Shown in pieces: positions 26,527 to 34,424 of a stretch of 64,000 bases of DNA. A program made the position numbers and the translations under genes. Below the pieces are notes generated by a model. It made no database searches, was not told where the DNA came from, and worked only from the letters and a program-made list of their open reading frames with translations. Location: positions 1 through 64,000 of the forward strand of contig JANQFZ010000084.1 in NCBI GenBank assembly GCA_028277605.1, given 5' to 3'. Source of the stretch: Vallitaleaceae bacterium. Lineage in GTDB: Bacteria > Bacillota > Clostridia > Lachnospirales > Vallitaleaceae. Position 1 is the first letter of the stretch, and each line of letters begins with the position of its first letter.

Positions 26527-27195
26527 TTAACAAATAAACACTTCCTGTTTACTATTTAGCCCTATTATCCTCGCAGAGTAAGATCGTGAAATTCCTAGCA
26601 TATCAGCAATCTCTCTCTGTGTTTTTTCCTTACCATTAAACAATCCATATCTAAGTTCAATGACTGTCTGTTCTCTATTTTTTAGTACATCCTTCATTTT
26701 ATCATAAAGCTGTCGTATTTTAATTTTTAAATCGACTTGGTCAATGATTGCTTCATTTTGTGTTTCTATCACGTCTATTAGACTAATTTCGTTACCTTCT
26801 TTGTCTATTCCTATAGGTTCTTGCAAGGATACCTCCTTGGTCTTCTTCTTCTCAGATCTAAGCATCATTAGAAGCTCGTTTTCTATGCATCTTGCAGCGT
26901 ACGTAGCTAAACGGGTGCCCTTGTTAGGATCATAAGTCATGATGGCTTTGATGAGACCAATAGTACCGATAGAGATGAGGTCATCCATATCTCTATCTGG
27001 GGTATTATACTTTTTGACTATATGGGCAACCAATCTGAGATTCCGTTCAATAAGAATATTTCTTGCTTGGATATCACCATTCTTGCATTTAATGAGATAG
27101 GTTTTTTCTTCATCGCTACTTAAAGGCTTAGGAAAAGACTGTGAAGCTGTAAAATAAAATCCTGGTAGAATAAAAGATATAAAATTAAAAAACAA
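26527..27195 (-). CDS. sigK: Sigma-K 5' part, interrupted by skin-like element
   Basis: Pro-sigma-K without its last 23 residues. Visible: a hydrophobic pro-sequence (FFNFISFILPGFYF), FPKPLS, region 2 (NLRLVAHIVKKYNTPDRDMDDLIS core, then ATYAARCIENELLMMLRS), the sigma-K signature DKEGNEISLIDV, and region 4 up to QREIADMLGISRSY. After Tyr216 (ATG numbering) sigma-K homology ends and 15 element codons lead to a stop at 26527. I choose the TTG at 27195: it has AGAGGTG upstream, and the sigma-E-like promoter would start transcripts near 27222, making the ATG at 27225 (no ribosome site) unlikely. Joined to 15240-15314 the protein is 229 residues (239 from the ATG). Confidence 0.92.
   Translation of the reverse strand: MFFNFISFILPGFYFTASQSFPKPLSSDEEKTYLIKCKNGDIQARNILIERNLRLVAHIVKKYNTPDRDMDDLISIGTIGLIKAIMTYDPNKGTRLATYAARCIENELLMMLRSEKKKTKEVSLQEPIGIDKEGNEISLIDVIETQNEAIIDQVDLKIKIRQLYDKMKDVLKNREQTVIELRYGLFNGKEKTQREIADMLGISRSYSARIIGLNSKQEVFIC
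26558..26595 (-). other. Right junction of sigK-intervening element (att half-sites)
   Basis: TA core at 26579-26580. The element arm (26558-26578, beginning AGCCCTATTATCC and ending CGCAGAG) lies to the left, and sigK coding sequence (AGATCGTGAAATTCC, complement of GISRS codons) to the right. The arm is the inverted partner of 15315-15335. Confidence 0.88.
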
Positions 27196-27228
27196 AACAA
27201 AAAGCACCTCTATATATGTATTCATAAT

Positions 27229-27257
27229 ATTCTATGAACATAGGAATAAGATTGTGC
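27229..27257 (-). promoter_or_regulatory. Sigma-E-like promoter of sigK
   Basis: On the minus strand GCACAAT (27251-27257) and CATAGAAT (27229-27236) are 14 bases apart. The sporulation sigma-E consensus is KMATATT and CATACAHT, so the match is 5 of 7 and 7 of 8. Early mother-cell control of sigK is known in Bacillus; here it is inferred. Confidence 0.6.
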
Positions 27258-27264
27258 CTTTCCA

Positions 27265-28494
27265 CTAAAAATTTTCTTTCTTTCTAATAATAGTACCCTT
27301 ACGTAATGGTATATCCGATCGTAGGGTTATGACCTGTTTTGGGTGAGGAGCACTCTCTACATGCTCTCCCTCTTCATTCCACATTTCTTTTACCTGTAGC
27401 AAAATATTTCCACCATCCTGCATGGCTTCTAAGGTATCGCCAACGATAAATTTATTTCTTTGCTGAAGCTTAACGATTTGATGCTCTATGTCATAGCTTA
27501 ATACTTTTCCAACAAATGTATAATTTCTTATATAGGTATTACTATCATAAATCTGATCCTGACCTGAAGGCTTATTATAGTAAAAGCCTGTAGTAAATTG
27601 TCTATGTGTACATTTTTGCACTTCTTCTAAATAACTATCAATATTTCTTCTATATTTCTCCTCATCCTCAAAGTAATCATCAATGGCACGTCTATACGCC
27701 CTAGTTACAGTTGCAACATATAGAGCTGTTTTCATTCGACCCTCAATCTTTAGACTTTTGATCCCTGCATGAATTATATCAGGAATATGACCAATCATAC
27801 ATAAATCTTTTGAGTTATAGATATACGTTCCTCTTTTATTTTCCTCAATTGGCATATATTCTCCTGGTCGTGTTTCTTCTACCAAATGATAGCGCCATCG
27901 ACATGGATGCGTACAAGCACCTTTATTTGCATCTCTTCCTGTCATATAGTTACTTAACAGGCATCTTCCCGAGTAAGAAATGCACATTGCTCCATGGACA
28001 AACGCCTCTATATCTAACGTTTTTGGGGTTTTATCGTGGATTTCTTGAATTTCTTTAAACGAAAGCTCTCTTGCTACAACAATTCTCTTAATACCATTTT
28101 TATGCCAGAAGGCTGCACTCATATAGTTGGTATTATTTGCCTGTGTACTGAGATGCAGTTCCATTTCTGGCATAACTTCCTGTGCAACAGCTAACATACC
28201 GGGATCAGCAATGATAACAGCATCTGGTTCCAGTGTTTTTAAGTCCTTGAAATAGGAATACACCTCTTCAATATCTTCATTGTGAGCAATAATATTAGCA
28301 GTAATATAGACCTTAACCTTTTGTTGATGCGCTTCCTCAATGCCTTGCTTCATTTGATCTAAAGTAAAATTCTTAGCTTTTGCTCTTAAACCAAACTGCT
28401 GCCCACCCATATAAATAGCGTCAGCACCATATATAATAGCCGTTCTAAGTGTTTCTAGGCTCCCAGCTGGAATTAAAAGTTCAGGTTTTTTCAT
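27265..28494 (-). CDS. trhP: U32 peptidase-family protein, tRNA U34 hydroxylation (TrhP-like)
   Basis: A 409-residue U32 family protein (ELLIPAGSLETLRTAIIYGADAIYMGG at the N-terminus in pieces; HGAMCISYSGRCLLSN signature; cysteine pair GACTHPCRW). Bacillus YrrN/YrrO and E. coli TrhP use prephenate-dependent chemistry to make 5-hydroxyuridine at tRNA position 34. The adjacent trmR methylates that group, so the pair supports this role over proteolysis. It lies directly upstream of sigK (both minus), 40 bases from the sigK -10 box. Confidence 0.85.
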   Translation of the reverse strand: MKKPELLIPAGSLETLRTAIIYGADAIYMGGQQFGLRAKAKNFTLDQMKQGIEEAHQQKVKVYITANIIAHNEDIEEVYSYFKDLKTLEPDAVIIADPGMLAVAQEVMPEMELHLSTQANNTNYMSAAFWHKNGIKRIVVARELSFKEIQEIHDKTPKTLDIEAFVHGAMCISYSGRCLLSNYMTGRDANKGACTHPCRWRYHLVEETRPGEYMPIEENKRGTYIYNSKDLCMIGHIPDIIHAGIKSLKIEGRMKTALYVATVTRAYRRAIDDYFEDEEKYRRNIDSYLEEVQKCTHRQFTTGFYYNKPSGQDQIYDSNTYIRNYTFVGKVLSYDIEHQIVKLQQRNKFIVGDTLEAMQDGGNILLQVKEMWNEEGEHVESAPHPKQVITLRSDIPLRKGTIIRKKENF

Positions 28495-28589
28495 TGCTAT
28501 TTTCCCTTCTTATTAAAATCAACACTATAGATAAAATCCATCACCTTTTCTATGAAATCAAGGTATAGGATAAACTTATCATGTGATTC

Positions 28590-29249
28590 TTATACAATCT
28601 TATAACTAATGGTTAAGCCATCTGATATTGGAAGAATAGAGGTTTTTAATTGTGAATGATGATTGAGTTCCCATAAAAATTGACGCATTCTCTTGTGAAT
28701 CGTTCTTTGCCTTCGAGGCACACTATATCTTGACTTAGCTATTAATCCGTTTTGCAGAACATTATCAGATATAAGAAGACCTCCAACCTTAAGAAGCTTA
28801 AGGCAAAAAGGTAAAAAGGCAAGATACTGCCCTTTAGCCGCATCCATAAAAATGACATCATAAGTCTCTTTATGATCAACTAAGATCTTAAGGTGCTCTT
28901 CGGCATTTCCATGCAAGAGTGTAATAACATCTTCTTTCTTTGCCATTTTGATATTTTTTCTAGCTTCCAATACCATTTTATCAGAACGCTCTATGGTTGT
29001 CATTGTACCGTTATCGTCTAGATACCGACTCATAATAATGGATGAATATGCAATTGCTGTACCTATTTCTAGTATTCTTTTTGGTTTCTTTATTATGAGT
29101 AAAACCTCTAACAACTGTTTAACCTCTGACTTTATGATTGGCACATGTTGCTTAACTGCATAACGCCTGATAGCAGATACTACCTCATCCTCTTCTGGTT
29201 CAATGGCTTGTAAAAAATGACTAATATAATCATAAGTAATTTCGCTCAT
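28590..29249 (-). CDS. trmR: tRNA 5-hydroxyuridine methyltransferase (O-methyltransferase)
   Basis: A 219-residue class I SAM methyltransferase of the COMT/YrrM type: ILEIGTAIAYSSIIM (SAM-binding), TIERSD, YDVIFMDAAKGQY with catalytic Asp, LISDNVLQNG with metal ligands. Bacillus TrmR converts 5-hydroxyuridine to 5-methoxyuridine at tRNA U34. The order mltG-trmR-trhP matches yrrL-yrrM-yrrN/O in Bacillus, which supports the specific role. Confidence 0.88.
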   Translation of the reverse strand: MSEITYDYISHFLQAIEPEEDEVVSAIRRYAVKQHVPIIKSEVKQLLEVLLIIKKPKRILEIGTAIAYSSIIMSRYLDDNGTMTTIERSDKMVLEARKNIKMAKKEDVITLLHGNAEEHLKILVDHKETYDVIFMDAAKGQYLAFLPFCLKLLKVGGLLISDNVLQNGLIAKSRYSVPRRQRTIHKRMRQFLWELNHHSQLKTSILPISDGLTISYKIV

Positions 29250-29344
29250 ATCTAAACTTATTTCCCTTCAAACATCCCTATCATTATTTGCAATCATGCT
29301 TTTTCTTATTGATTATTGCATCATAATAACAGTCATTAAGATTA

Positions 29345-29372
29345 AATAACTCAGGCATAAGCCTGAGTTATT
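29345..29372 (-). terminator. Terminator overlapping mltG stop
   Basis: A perfect 12-bp stem (AATAACTCAGGC at 29345-29356, GCCTGAGTTATT at 29361-29372) with ATAA loop, overlapping the last bases of the mltG stop codon. Only a short T-rich run follows. It may reduce read-through into trmR. Confidence 0.6.
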
Positions 29373-30441
29373 AAAAATCTTGTTTGTATTTATTCTTAGC
29401 AGCATTGTGTGCCTCTAAGGTTGTGTTAAACTCATGCTCTCCTGTCGCACTATCTTTTAATACAAAGTAACGATAGTCTGTATCTTCTGGATAAAGTGCG
29501 GCATAGATAGAATGCTGTCCTGGGTTTGCTATAGGTCCTATAGGCAACCCTGGATTTTTATAAGTATTATATGGTGAGTCGATTTCCAAATCCGAATAAA
29601 GCAATCGTTCTCTATCCTTATCTAACATATACATCACGGTAGAACACATACAAAGATTGATATTATCTTTCAAACGATTATAGATGACACTGGATACCAA
29701 TGTTCTTTCTTCTTTTACTCTTACTTCTCTTTCAATGATAGAAGCGATAGTAATAATTTCGTCCACTGAATAACCAAGATCCTCGGCTCGTTCATAATAC
29801 TCCTGTGTAAAAACCTCATCAAACTTAGCAAGCATTCTACTCACTATTTCTTGAGCGGTTGAATCTGTGTAAAACTCATAAGTATCAGGAAACAAATAAC
29901 CTTGAAGCTTACTGTCTCTATCTGGTATCTGTTCGATAAATGTATACCCGTAGGCAACATTGTTAACAGCATCCTTAAACTCATCTTTTGTACAGAAGCC
30001 TTCACTAGATAACTTATCTGCAATCTGTTCCATTGTATAGCCTTCAGGAATAACAAAAGTCTTAGTATCCTTCTTTGCCCCTTCTGTTATTAAGGTTCTC
30101 ATCAATGCATCATCATCCATACCCGTATTTAAAACATAATCTCCATATTTAAACTGTCCATCCATTCCAGACAGCTTTGCATTAAGGAGAAAGTAATAAA
30201 CATTATGGATTAGATTATTGTCTTTCAATATACTAGCAATCTGCTTGGTAGAGGCACCTTTAGGGATGGTTATCTGAACATCTTTGACAGCCATATTGTC
30301 TGTGGATGGACGAGACATGAAGTCATATCCCGTCTTATAGGCATATATGCCAATATTATAAATAATTAAGGCACCAGCAACCAGTATAATTCCTTTTATC
30401 AATAATCCTAAAACACTTGTTAATACTTTATTTTTTTTCAT
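29371..30441 (-). CDS. mltG: Endolytic transglycosylase MltG
   Basis: Membrane enzyme that cuts nascent glycan strands and sets their length. The 356 residues have one N-terminal membrane helix (about 9-30) and a LysM-like segment (ITIPKGASTKQIASILKDN), followed by the YceG domain: LQGYLFPDTYEF, the catalytic Glu in IASIIEREV, and GLPIGPIANPGQHSIYAALYP. It lies between the ylbF-like gene and trmR, matching Bacillus yrrL synteny. Confidence 0.95.
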   Translation of the reverse strand: MKKNKVLTSVLGLLIKGIILVAGALIIYNIGIYAYKTGYDFMSRPSTDNMAVKDVQITIPKGASTKQIASILKDNNLIHNVYYFLLNAKLSGMDGQFKYGDYVLNTGMDDDALMRTLITEGAKKDTKTFVIPEGYTMEQIADKLSSEGFCTKDEFKDAVNNVAYGYTFIEQIPDRDSKLQGYLFPDTYEFYTDSTAQEIVSRMLAKFDEVFTQEYYERAEDLGYSVDEIITIASIIEREVRVKEERTLVSSVIYNRLKDNINLCMCSTVMYMLDKDRERLLYSDLEIDSPYNTYKNPGLPIGPIANPGQHSIYAALYPEDTDYRYFVLKDSATGEHEFNTTLEAHNAAKNKYKQDF

Positions 30442-30461
30442 GTTTTCACCCTCTGTTGTAC

Positions 30462-30854
30462 TTATTCCAGAAAGCTAATATCAAAATCAATTGCTTCATA
30501 AATACAGTTATAGATTTTAGATAGTAATTTAGATAATTTTAACTCTGCATCAAGAAAATTCTTTACGTCAGGATCACTTAAGATTTGTTCGTTTTCATCC
30601 GTTAACTTTATCAATTGCTCATAAGCATTATAAGAACCATAATTTTGATTGATTTGTATTTCAAAGCTGTTCTTTCTAAAAGCATCTACTTTTTCTCTCA
30701 AATCATCATCTATTCTTGCTTTACATTCTTGATAATCCTTGTAAATTTGTCCGTTTTTTATACTATCTACTAAAGCTTTAGTTTCTTTCACGGCTCTATC
30801 TACTTCCGTTTCTTTGTTTTCTTCATTCACTCTAATTTCATCAACTATATTCAT
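30462..30854 (-). CDS. YlbF/YmcA-family regulator
   Basis: A 130-residue helical protein of the YlbF/YmcA (Com_YlbF) family: DRAVKETKALVDSIKNGQIYKDYQ, then a Lys/Glu-rich helix and YGSYNAYEQL. In Bacillus YlbF, YmcA and YaaT form the Y-complex acting with RNase Y on mRNA maturation. The gene sits between the RNase J gene and mltG, an RNA-processing context in keeping with such a role. Confidence 0.8.
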   Translation of the reverse strand: MNIVDEIRVNEENKETEVDRAVKETKALVDSIKNGQIYKDYQECKARIDDDLREKVDAFRKNSFEIQINQNYGSYNAYEQLIKLTDENEQILSDPDVKNFLDAELKLSKLLSKIYNCIYEAIDFDISFLE

Positions 30855-30866
30855 GTTATCACCATA

Positions 30867-32531
30867 TTATTTAATTTCCATTATAATTGGTAGAATCATA
30901 GGACTTCTTTTTATCTTTTCCCATAAATAATTCCTTAAAGTATCCTTAATGATTCCTTTGATTTTTGACCAGTCTGTAATTCTTTTCTGTGCACATTTAT
31001 CCAGTTCTAGCTTAACAACACTTTTAGCTTCTTCAATTAAATCCTCAGATTCTCTCACATAAACAAAGCCTCTTGATATGATATCAGGTCCACTCAAAAT
31101 CTGCCCTGTTTGCTTTTGTAGTGTTACCACTGCAATGAGTAATCCATCCTGCGAAAGCTTTTGTCTGTCTCTTAAAACAATGTTACCAACATCTCCGACA
31201 CCTAGACCATCGACTAATATCTGTTCAGCAGGTACCTTTCCAGTTATTTGACAAGCATTTCTATCTAGTTCTAGTACATCACCACATGCAATTAGAAAGC
31301 AGTTTTCTGGGCTCATACCTAATCGAACCGCAATTTCCTCATGACTTTTAAGATGTCTATATTCACCATGTACGGGAATAAAAAACTTAGGTTTTACGAG
31401 CGTATGGATAATTTTTAGTTCCTCTTCTCGTGCATGCCCAGATACATGGGTGTCTTCATAAATTACTTCTGCACCTTTTCTAAACAATTCATTAATAACT
31501 CTAGATACTGTCTTCTCGTTACCAGGTATTGGCTTAGAGCTAAAAATAACTTTATCACCTTTTTTTATATTAATCTTTCGGTGTATAGAAGAAGCAATTC
31601 TAGACAATGCAGCCATAGGCTCACCTTGACTTCCAGTTGTAATAATCACTATCTCATTATCCCTATACTTGGAAATCTCTTCTGCACTTATTAACATATT
31701 GTCTGGAATTCTTAAATAACCTAATTCCGTGGCTGTTTTAACAACATTAATCATACTACGTCCTTCAACAACTACCTTTCGGTTATACTTCTTTGAAGAG
31801 TCGATGATTTGTTGAACACGATCAACATTTGATGAAAAAGTTGCAACCAGAATTCTGCTATCAGTAGAATTTGAAAAGATTTCATCAAAAGCTTTTCCAA
31901 CTGTACTCTCAGACATTGTATAACCTTTTCGCTCTGCATTGGTACTATCAGCCAAAAGTGCTAAAACACCTTTTTTACCAAGGTCTCCAAATCTCTGTAG
32001 ATCAATAGGCTCACCATAAATCGGTGTATAGTCAATTTTGAAATCACCAGTGTGAATAATAACTCCTTCTGGCGTAGTGATAGCCAATGCTACAGAATCT
32101 GCAATACTGTGATTAATATTAATGAACTCGACTTTAAAACAACCCAGCTCAATGGTCTGTCCGGGTACAACACAGTTTCTTTCTACACTTTTTATTAAAT
32201 TGTGTTCTCTTAATTTGTTCTCAACTAACCCTAGAGTCAACTTAGTTCCATACAAGGGAACATTAACCTGTGGAAGAACATAAGGCAAAGCACCAATGTG
32301 ATCTTCATGGCCATGGGTTAAGACAATCCCTTTGATTTTCTCATAGTTTTCTTTAAGGTAGGTTACATCAGGTATGACTAAATCTATACCCAGCATTTCA
32401 TCCTCTGGAAAGGCAAGACCACAGTCAACAACCATAATATGTTCTCCATATTCAAAGACTGTGATATTCATACCGATATGTCCAAGCCCTCCTAAAGGGA
32501 TAATTTTTAGTTTTGATTTGCGTTTAGGCAA
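30867..32531 (-). CDS. rnj: Ribonuclease J
   Basis: Metallo-beta-lactamase/beta-CASP RNase with 5'-3' exo- and endonuclease activity. Metal motif HGHEDHIG (HxHxDH), INHSIADS, HTGDFKID, and the beta-CASP part ATFSSNVDRVQQI and GSQGEPMAAL, HVSGHA. I place the start at the TTG at 32531 (PKRKSKLKIIPLGG, 555 residues) because GGAGGTGAAAAT stands directly before it. The ATG at 32573 has only a weak site. Either start gives a full-length enzyme. Confidence 0.93.
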   Translation of the reverse strand: MPKRKSKLKIIPLGGLGHIGMNITVFEYGEHIMVVDCGLAFPEDEMLGIDLVIPDVTYLKENYEKIKGIVLTHGHEDHIGALPYVLPQVNVPLYGTKLTLGLVENKLREHNLIKSVERNCVVPGQTIELGCFKVEFININHSIADSVALAITTPEGVIIHTGDFKIDYTPIYGEPIDLQRFGDLGKKGVLALLADSTNAERKGYTMSESTVGKAFDEIFSNSTDSRILVATFSSNVDRVQQIIDSSKKYNRKVVVEGRSMINVVKTATELGYLRIPDNMLISAEEISKYRDNEIVIITTGSQGEPMAALSRIASSIHRKINIKKGDKVIFSSKPIPGNEKTVSRVINELFRKGAEVIYEDTHVSGHAREEELKIIHTLVKPKFFIPVHGEYRHLKSHEEIAVRLGMSPENCFLIACGDVLELDRNACQITGKVPAEQILVDGLGVGDVGNIVLRDRQKLSQDGLLIAVVTLQKQTGQILSGPDIISRGFVYVRESEDLIEEAKSVVKLELDKCAQKRITDWSKIKGIIKDTLRNYLWEKIKRSPMILPIIMEIK

Positions 32532-32593
32532 ATTTTCACCTCCATAGTATTTTACAAACTTATTTATGTTCATCTTTTATTACCTTTTTTTGT

Positions 32594-33046
32594 TTAATCC
32601 TGTGGTTGCTTATTTCTACATGCTTCACATACACCGTAAAATTTCACAATATGATCATTGACTTTAAATCCATATTTATTTAAAATCTCTGCTTCTACAG
32701 AACCTAATAAGTCCTCTTTCGCTTCAATTATTCTTCCACATCTATCACAGATTAAATGATGATGGTGATGTTCTAGATTAATTTTACTGATTTCATATCT
32801 TATATAACCATCATCTAGATTTAATGTTTCAATTAATTTTAACTCATGTAAAAGCTGTATGGTTCTATATACAGTTGCTAGACCTATTTTAGGGCAACTA
32901 ACCTTCACTTTATCATAAATCTCTTCTACTGTTAAGTGCAATTTATCATTTTTTTGCAAAACTTCAAAAACAGCGCGTCTCTGACTGGTTGGCTTCAGCC
33001 CCCTGCTTTTAAGTAATTCCTTAAATTCTTCTTCACTTATAACCAT
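32594..33046 (-). CDS. Fur-family metal/peroxide regulator
   Basis: A 150-residue Fur-family repressor: winged helix with LKPTSQRRAVFEVL and GLATVYRTIQLLHEL, then the HHHHH metal cluster (NLEHHHHHLICDRCGR) and a C-terminal CEAC. Two CxxC pairs would bind structural zinc. Whether it is Fur, PerR or Zur cannot be decided from sequence. The start at 33046 has a GGGG ribosome site; the ATG at 33067 has none. Confidence 0.88.
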   Translation of the reverse strand: MVISEEEFKELLKSRGLKPTSQRRAVFEVLQKNDKLHLTVEEIYDKVKVSCPKIGLATVYRTIQLLHELKLIETLNLDDGYIRYEISKINLEHHHHHLICDRCGRIIEAKEDLLGSVEAEILNKYGFKVNDHIVKFYGVCEACRNKQPQD

Positions 33047-33203
33047 ATTACAGTACCCCACGAACATTATTAGCTCATTGACTCAATTATAAGGCTCTAT
33101 GCTATTTTTGTCAACTTTAGTACATTTTATTGATTTCCCCAATATTTTTTTCTGTACTATTTGTGACAATAAATAAATAGGCTTACGTAATCGTTTCTAT
33201 AGT

Positions 33204-33476
33204 CTAGACATCTAATTCAAAATTATCCATATCTTTAGAGAATTTTTCCATTATCGGAGTTAGTTCATCTTCATCATCTACTATTTCATAGATTACATCC
33301 TCTTGTTCTACTTTAACAGCCTTCAATATATAGGCTGTTACTTGTTCACACTCCAGTTCCTCTTCTGGTACCACTAGTAAATAGACCTTATCATTATAGT
33401 CTAAAGAAGATAATACGGTAAAGTTGACATCTTCTCCCGTTTCCTCAAATTGAAATTGAATGGTTTTATCGTTCAT
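33204..33476 (-). CDS. DUF1292 protein (YrzB-like)
   Basis: A 90-residue acidic protein: IQFQFEETGEDVNFTVLSSLDYNDKVYLLVVPEE and a Glu/Asp-rich tail, the DUF1292 family (Bacillus YrzB). It is encoded next to ruvX and ireB as in many Firmicutes. Function unknown. Confidence 0.9.
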   Translation of the reverse strand: MNDKTIQFQFEETGEDVNFTVLSSLDYNDKVYLLVVPEEELECEQVTAYILKAVKVEQEDVIYEIVDDEDELTPIMEKFSKDMDNFELDV

Positions 33477-33514
33477 TCTATCACCTGCTTTGCTTTAACC
33501 TTTAACTAAAGGCA

Positions 33515-33961
33515 CTAGTTCCCTATTTCATCCTCTTTTATTGAATTTAAGTAGCCCTGAAGGATGAAAACGGCAGCCATCTTATCAATGACTTTTTTTT
33601 GCTTGTTTCGACTTATATCTGCTTCTAAAAGCGTACGTTTAGCACCAAGTGTGCTTAGACGCTCATCCCACATAATAACAGGAACATCTAACTCTTTTTC
33701 TATTCTTGACATAAAATGTAAGGTTTTATCAGCTCTTTCTCCAGCTGTATTGTTCATATTTTTAGGAAAGCCTAAAACAATGGATTTTACATCGTACACT
33801 TTTATTAATTCTTCTAATCGTTTTATTGTAGATTTAAGGTTATTCTCCTCTTTCCGTCGAATGGTTTCAAGACCCTGTGCTGTCCACCCAAAAGGATCAC
33901 TGACGGCTACACCTACCGTTTTACTTCCATAATCTAATCCAATAACTCTCAATTTTGTCAC
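33515..33961 (-). CDS. ruvX: RuvX/YqgF Holliday-junction resolvase-like nuclease
   Basis: A 148-residue RNase H-fold protein of the YqgF family: LGLDYG-type start (VIGLDYGSKTVGVAVSDP), IVLGFPKNMN, and WDERLSTLGAKRTL with acidic residues. The family is linked to 16S rRNA 5' maturation and possibly Holliday-junction resolution. Located between ireB and DUF1292, the usual Firmicute order. Confidence 0.94.
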   Translation of the reverse strand: MTKLRVIGLDYGSKTVGVAVSDPFGWTAQGLETIRRKEENNLKSTIKRLEELIKVYDVKSIVLGFPKNMNNTAGERADKTLHFMSRIEKELDVPVIMWDERLSTLGAKRTLLEADISRNKQKKVIDKMAAVFILQGYLNSIKEDEIGN

Positions 33962-34054
33962 TTCCTAATTCATTTACAGTAACACGGCTTTTCCATTACG
34001 ATAAAAAACTGTAGATAGGTATTCTAACCTTTCTACAGCACTGTTAAAACTCTG

Positions 34055-34315
34055 TTAGCAATTATGCTTAACGTAATCCTTAACTAGCTCTTCTAACAGT
34101 TCATCTCTTTCAATCTTGCGTATTAAGCTGCGTGCATTATTATGACTCGTAATATAAGTGGGGTCCCCAGATAAAATATACCCAACAATTTGATAAATCG
34201 GATTATATCCCTTTTCACTGAGTGCCTTATAAACATTTATCAATATCTTTTGTGCTTCATTTACGGGTTCTTTTTCCAATCGCTTAAAAAATTGTGTTTC
34301 ATAGATATCTGGCAT
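34055..34315 (-). CDS. ireB: IreB-family regulatory phosphoprotein
   Basis: An 86-residue protein matching IreB (YrzL): [59 protein letters not shown] (given in parts). IreB is a substrate of the Ser/Thr kinase IreK/PrkC and affects cell-envelope stress and cephalosporin tolerance in Enterococcus. It heads the ireB-ruvX-DUF1292 group. Confidence 0.93.
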   Translation of the reverse strand: MPDIYETQFFKRLEKEPVNEAQKILINVYKALSEKGYNPIYQIVGYILSGDPTYITSHNNARSLIRKIERDELLEELVKDYVKHNC

Positions 34316-34424
34316 TATATCACCCCTTCGTATGGTTTAATTCTTACACCAATCTCTAAGTATAACTACCTAATTACATTATAATTATATAGTAATATAT
34401 AAATCGATAAATATCAAATAAATT

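Larger units (their letters stand above)
15313..26580 (-). mobile_element. skin-like sigK-intervening element, 11,266 bp
   Basis: An integrative element inside the sigma-K gene. Its ends share only TA (15313-15314 and 26579-26580). Removing one TA-to-TA unit joins SRS-TA(T) and restores Tyr216 (numbering from the ATG at 27225) and the following 23 codons. The two inner ends form an imperfect inverted repeat (14 of 21 positions match), as expected for attP. Cargo from left to right: GNAT, three serine recombinases, a DUF6870-like protein, MutS-like ATPase, serine hydrolase, Xaa-Pro aminopeptidase, two DUF3791-like proteins and a DUF3990 protein. No phage structural, replication or conjugation genes are visible. 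Bacillus subtilis skin and the Clostridioides skin interrupt sigK at earlier codons; here the site is inside the region 4.2 helix. Excision during sporulation is inferred. Confidence 0.9.

Noticed and set aside
26527-26577. Sigma-K truncated by a simple frameshift or natural short C-terminus
   Set aside because: The missing C-terminal codons exist intact at 15240-15314, in the same orientation and compatible frame, with matching TA and palindromic arms. A point mutation cannot explain this.
29844-30056. Second frame within mltG
   Set aside because: Fully inside mltG on the same strand with no ribosome site. The mltG frame is clearly coding.
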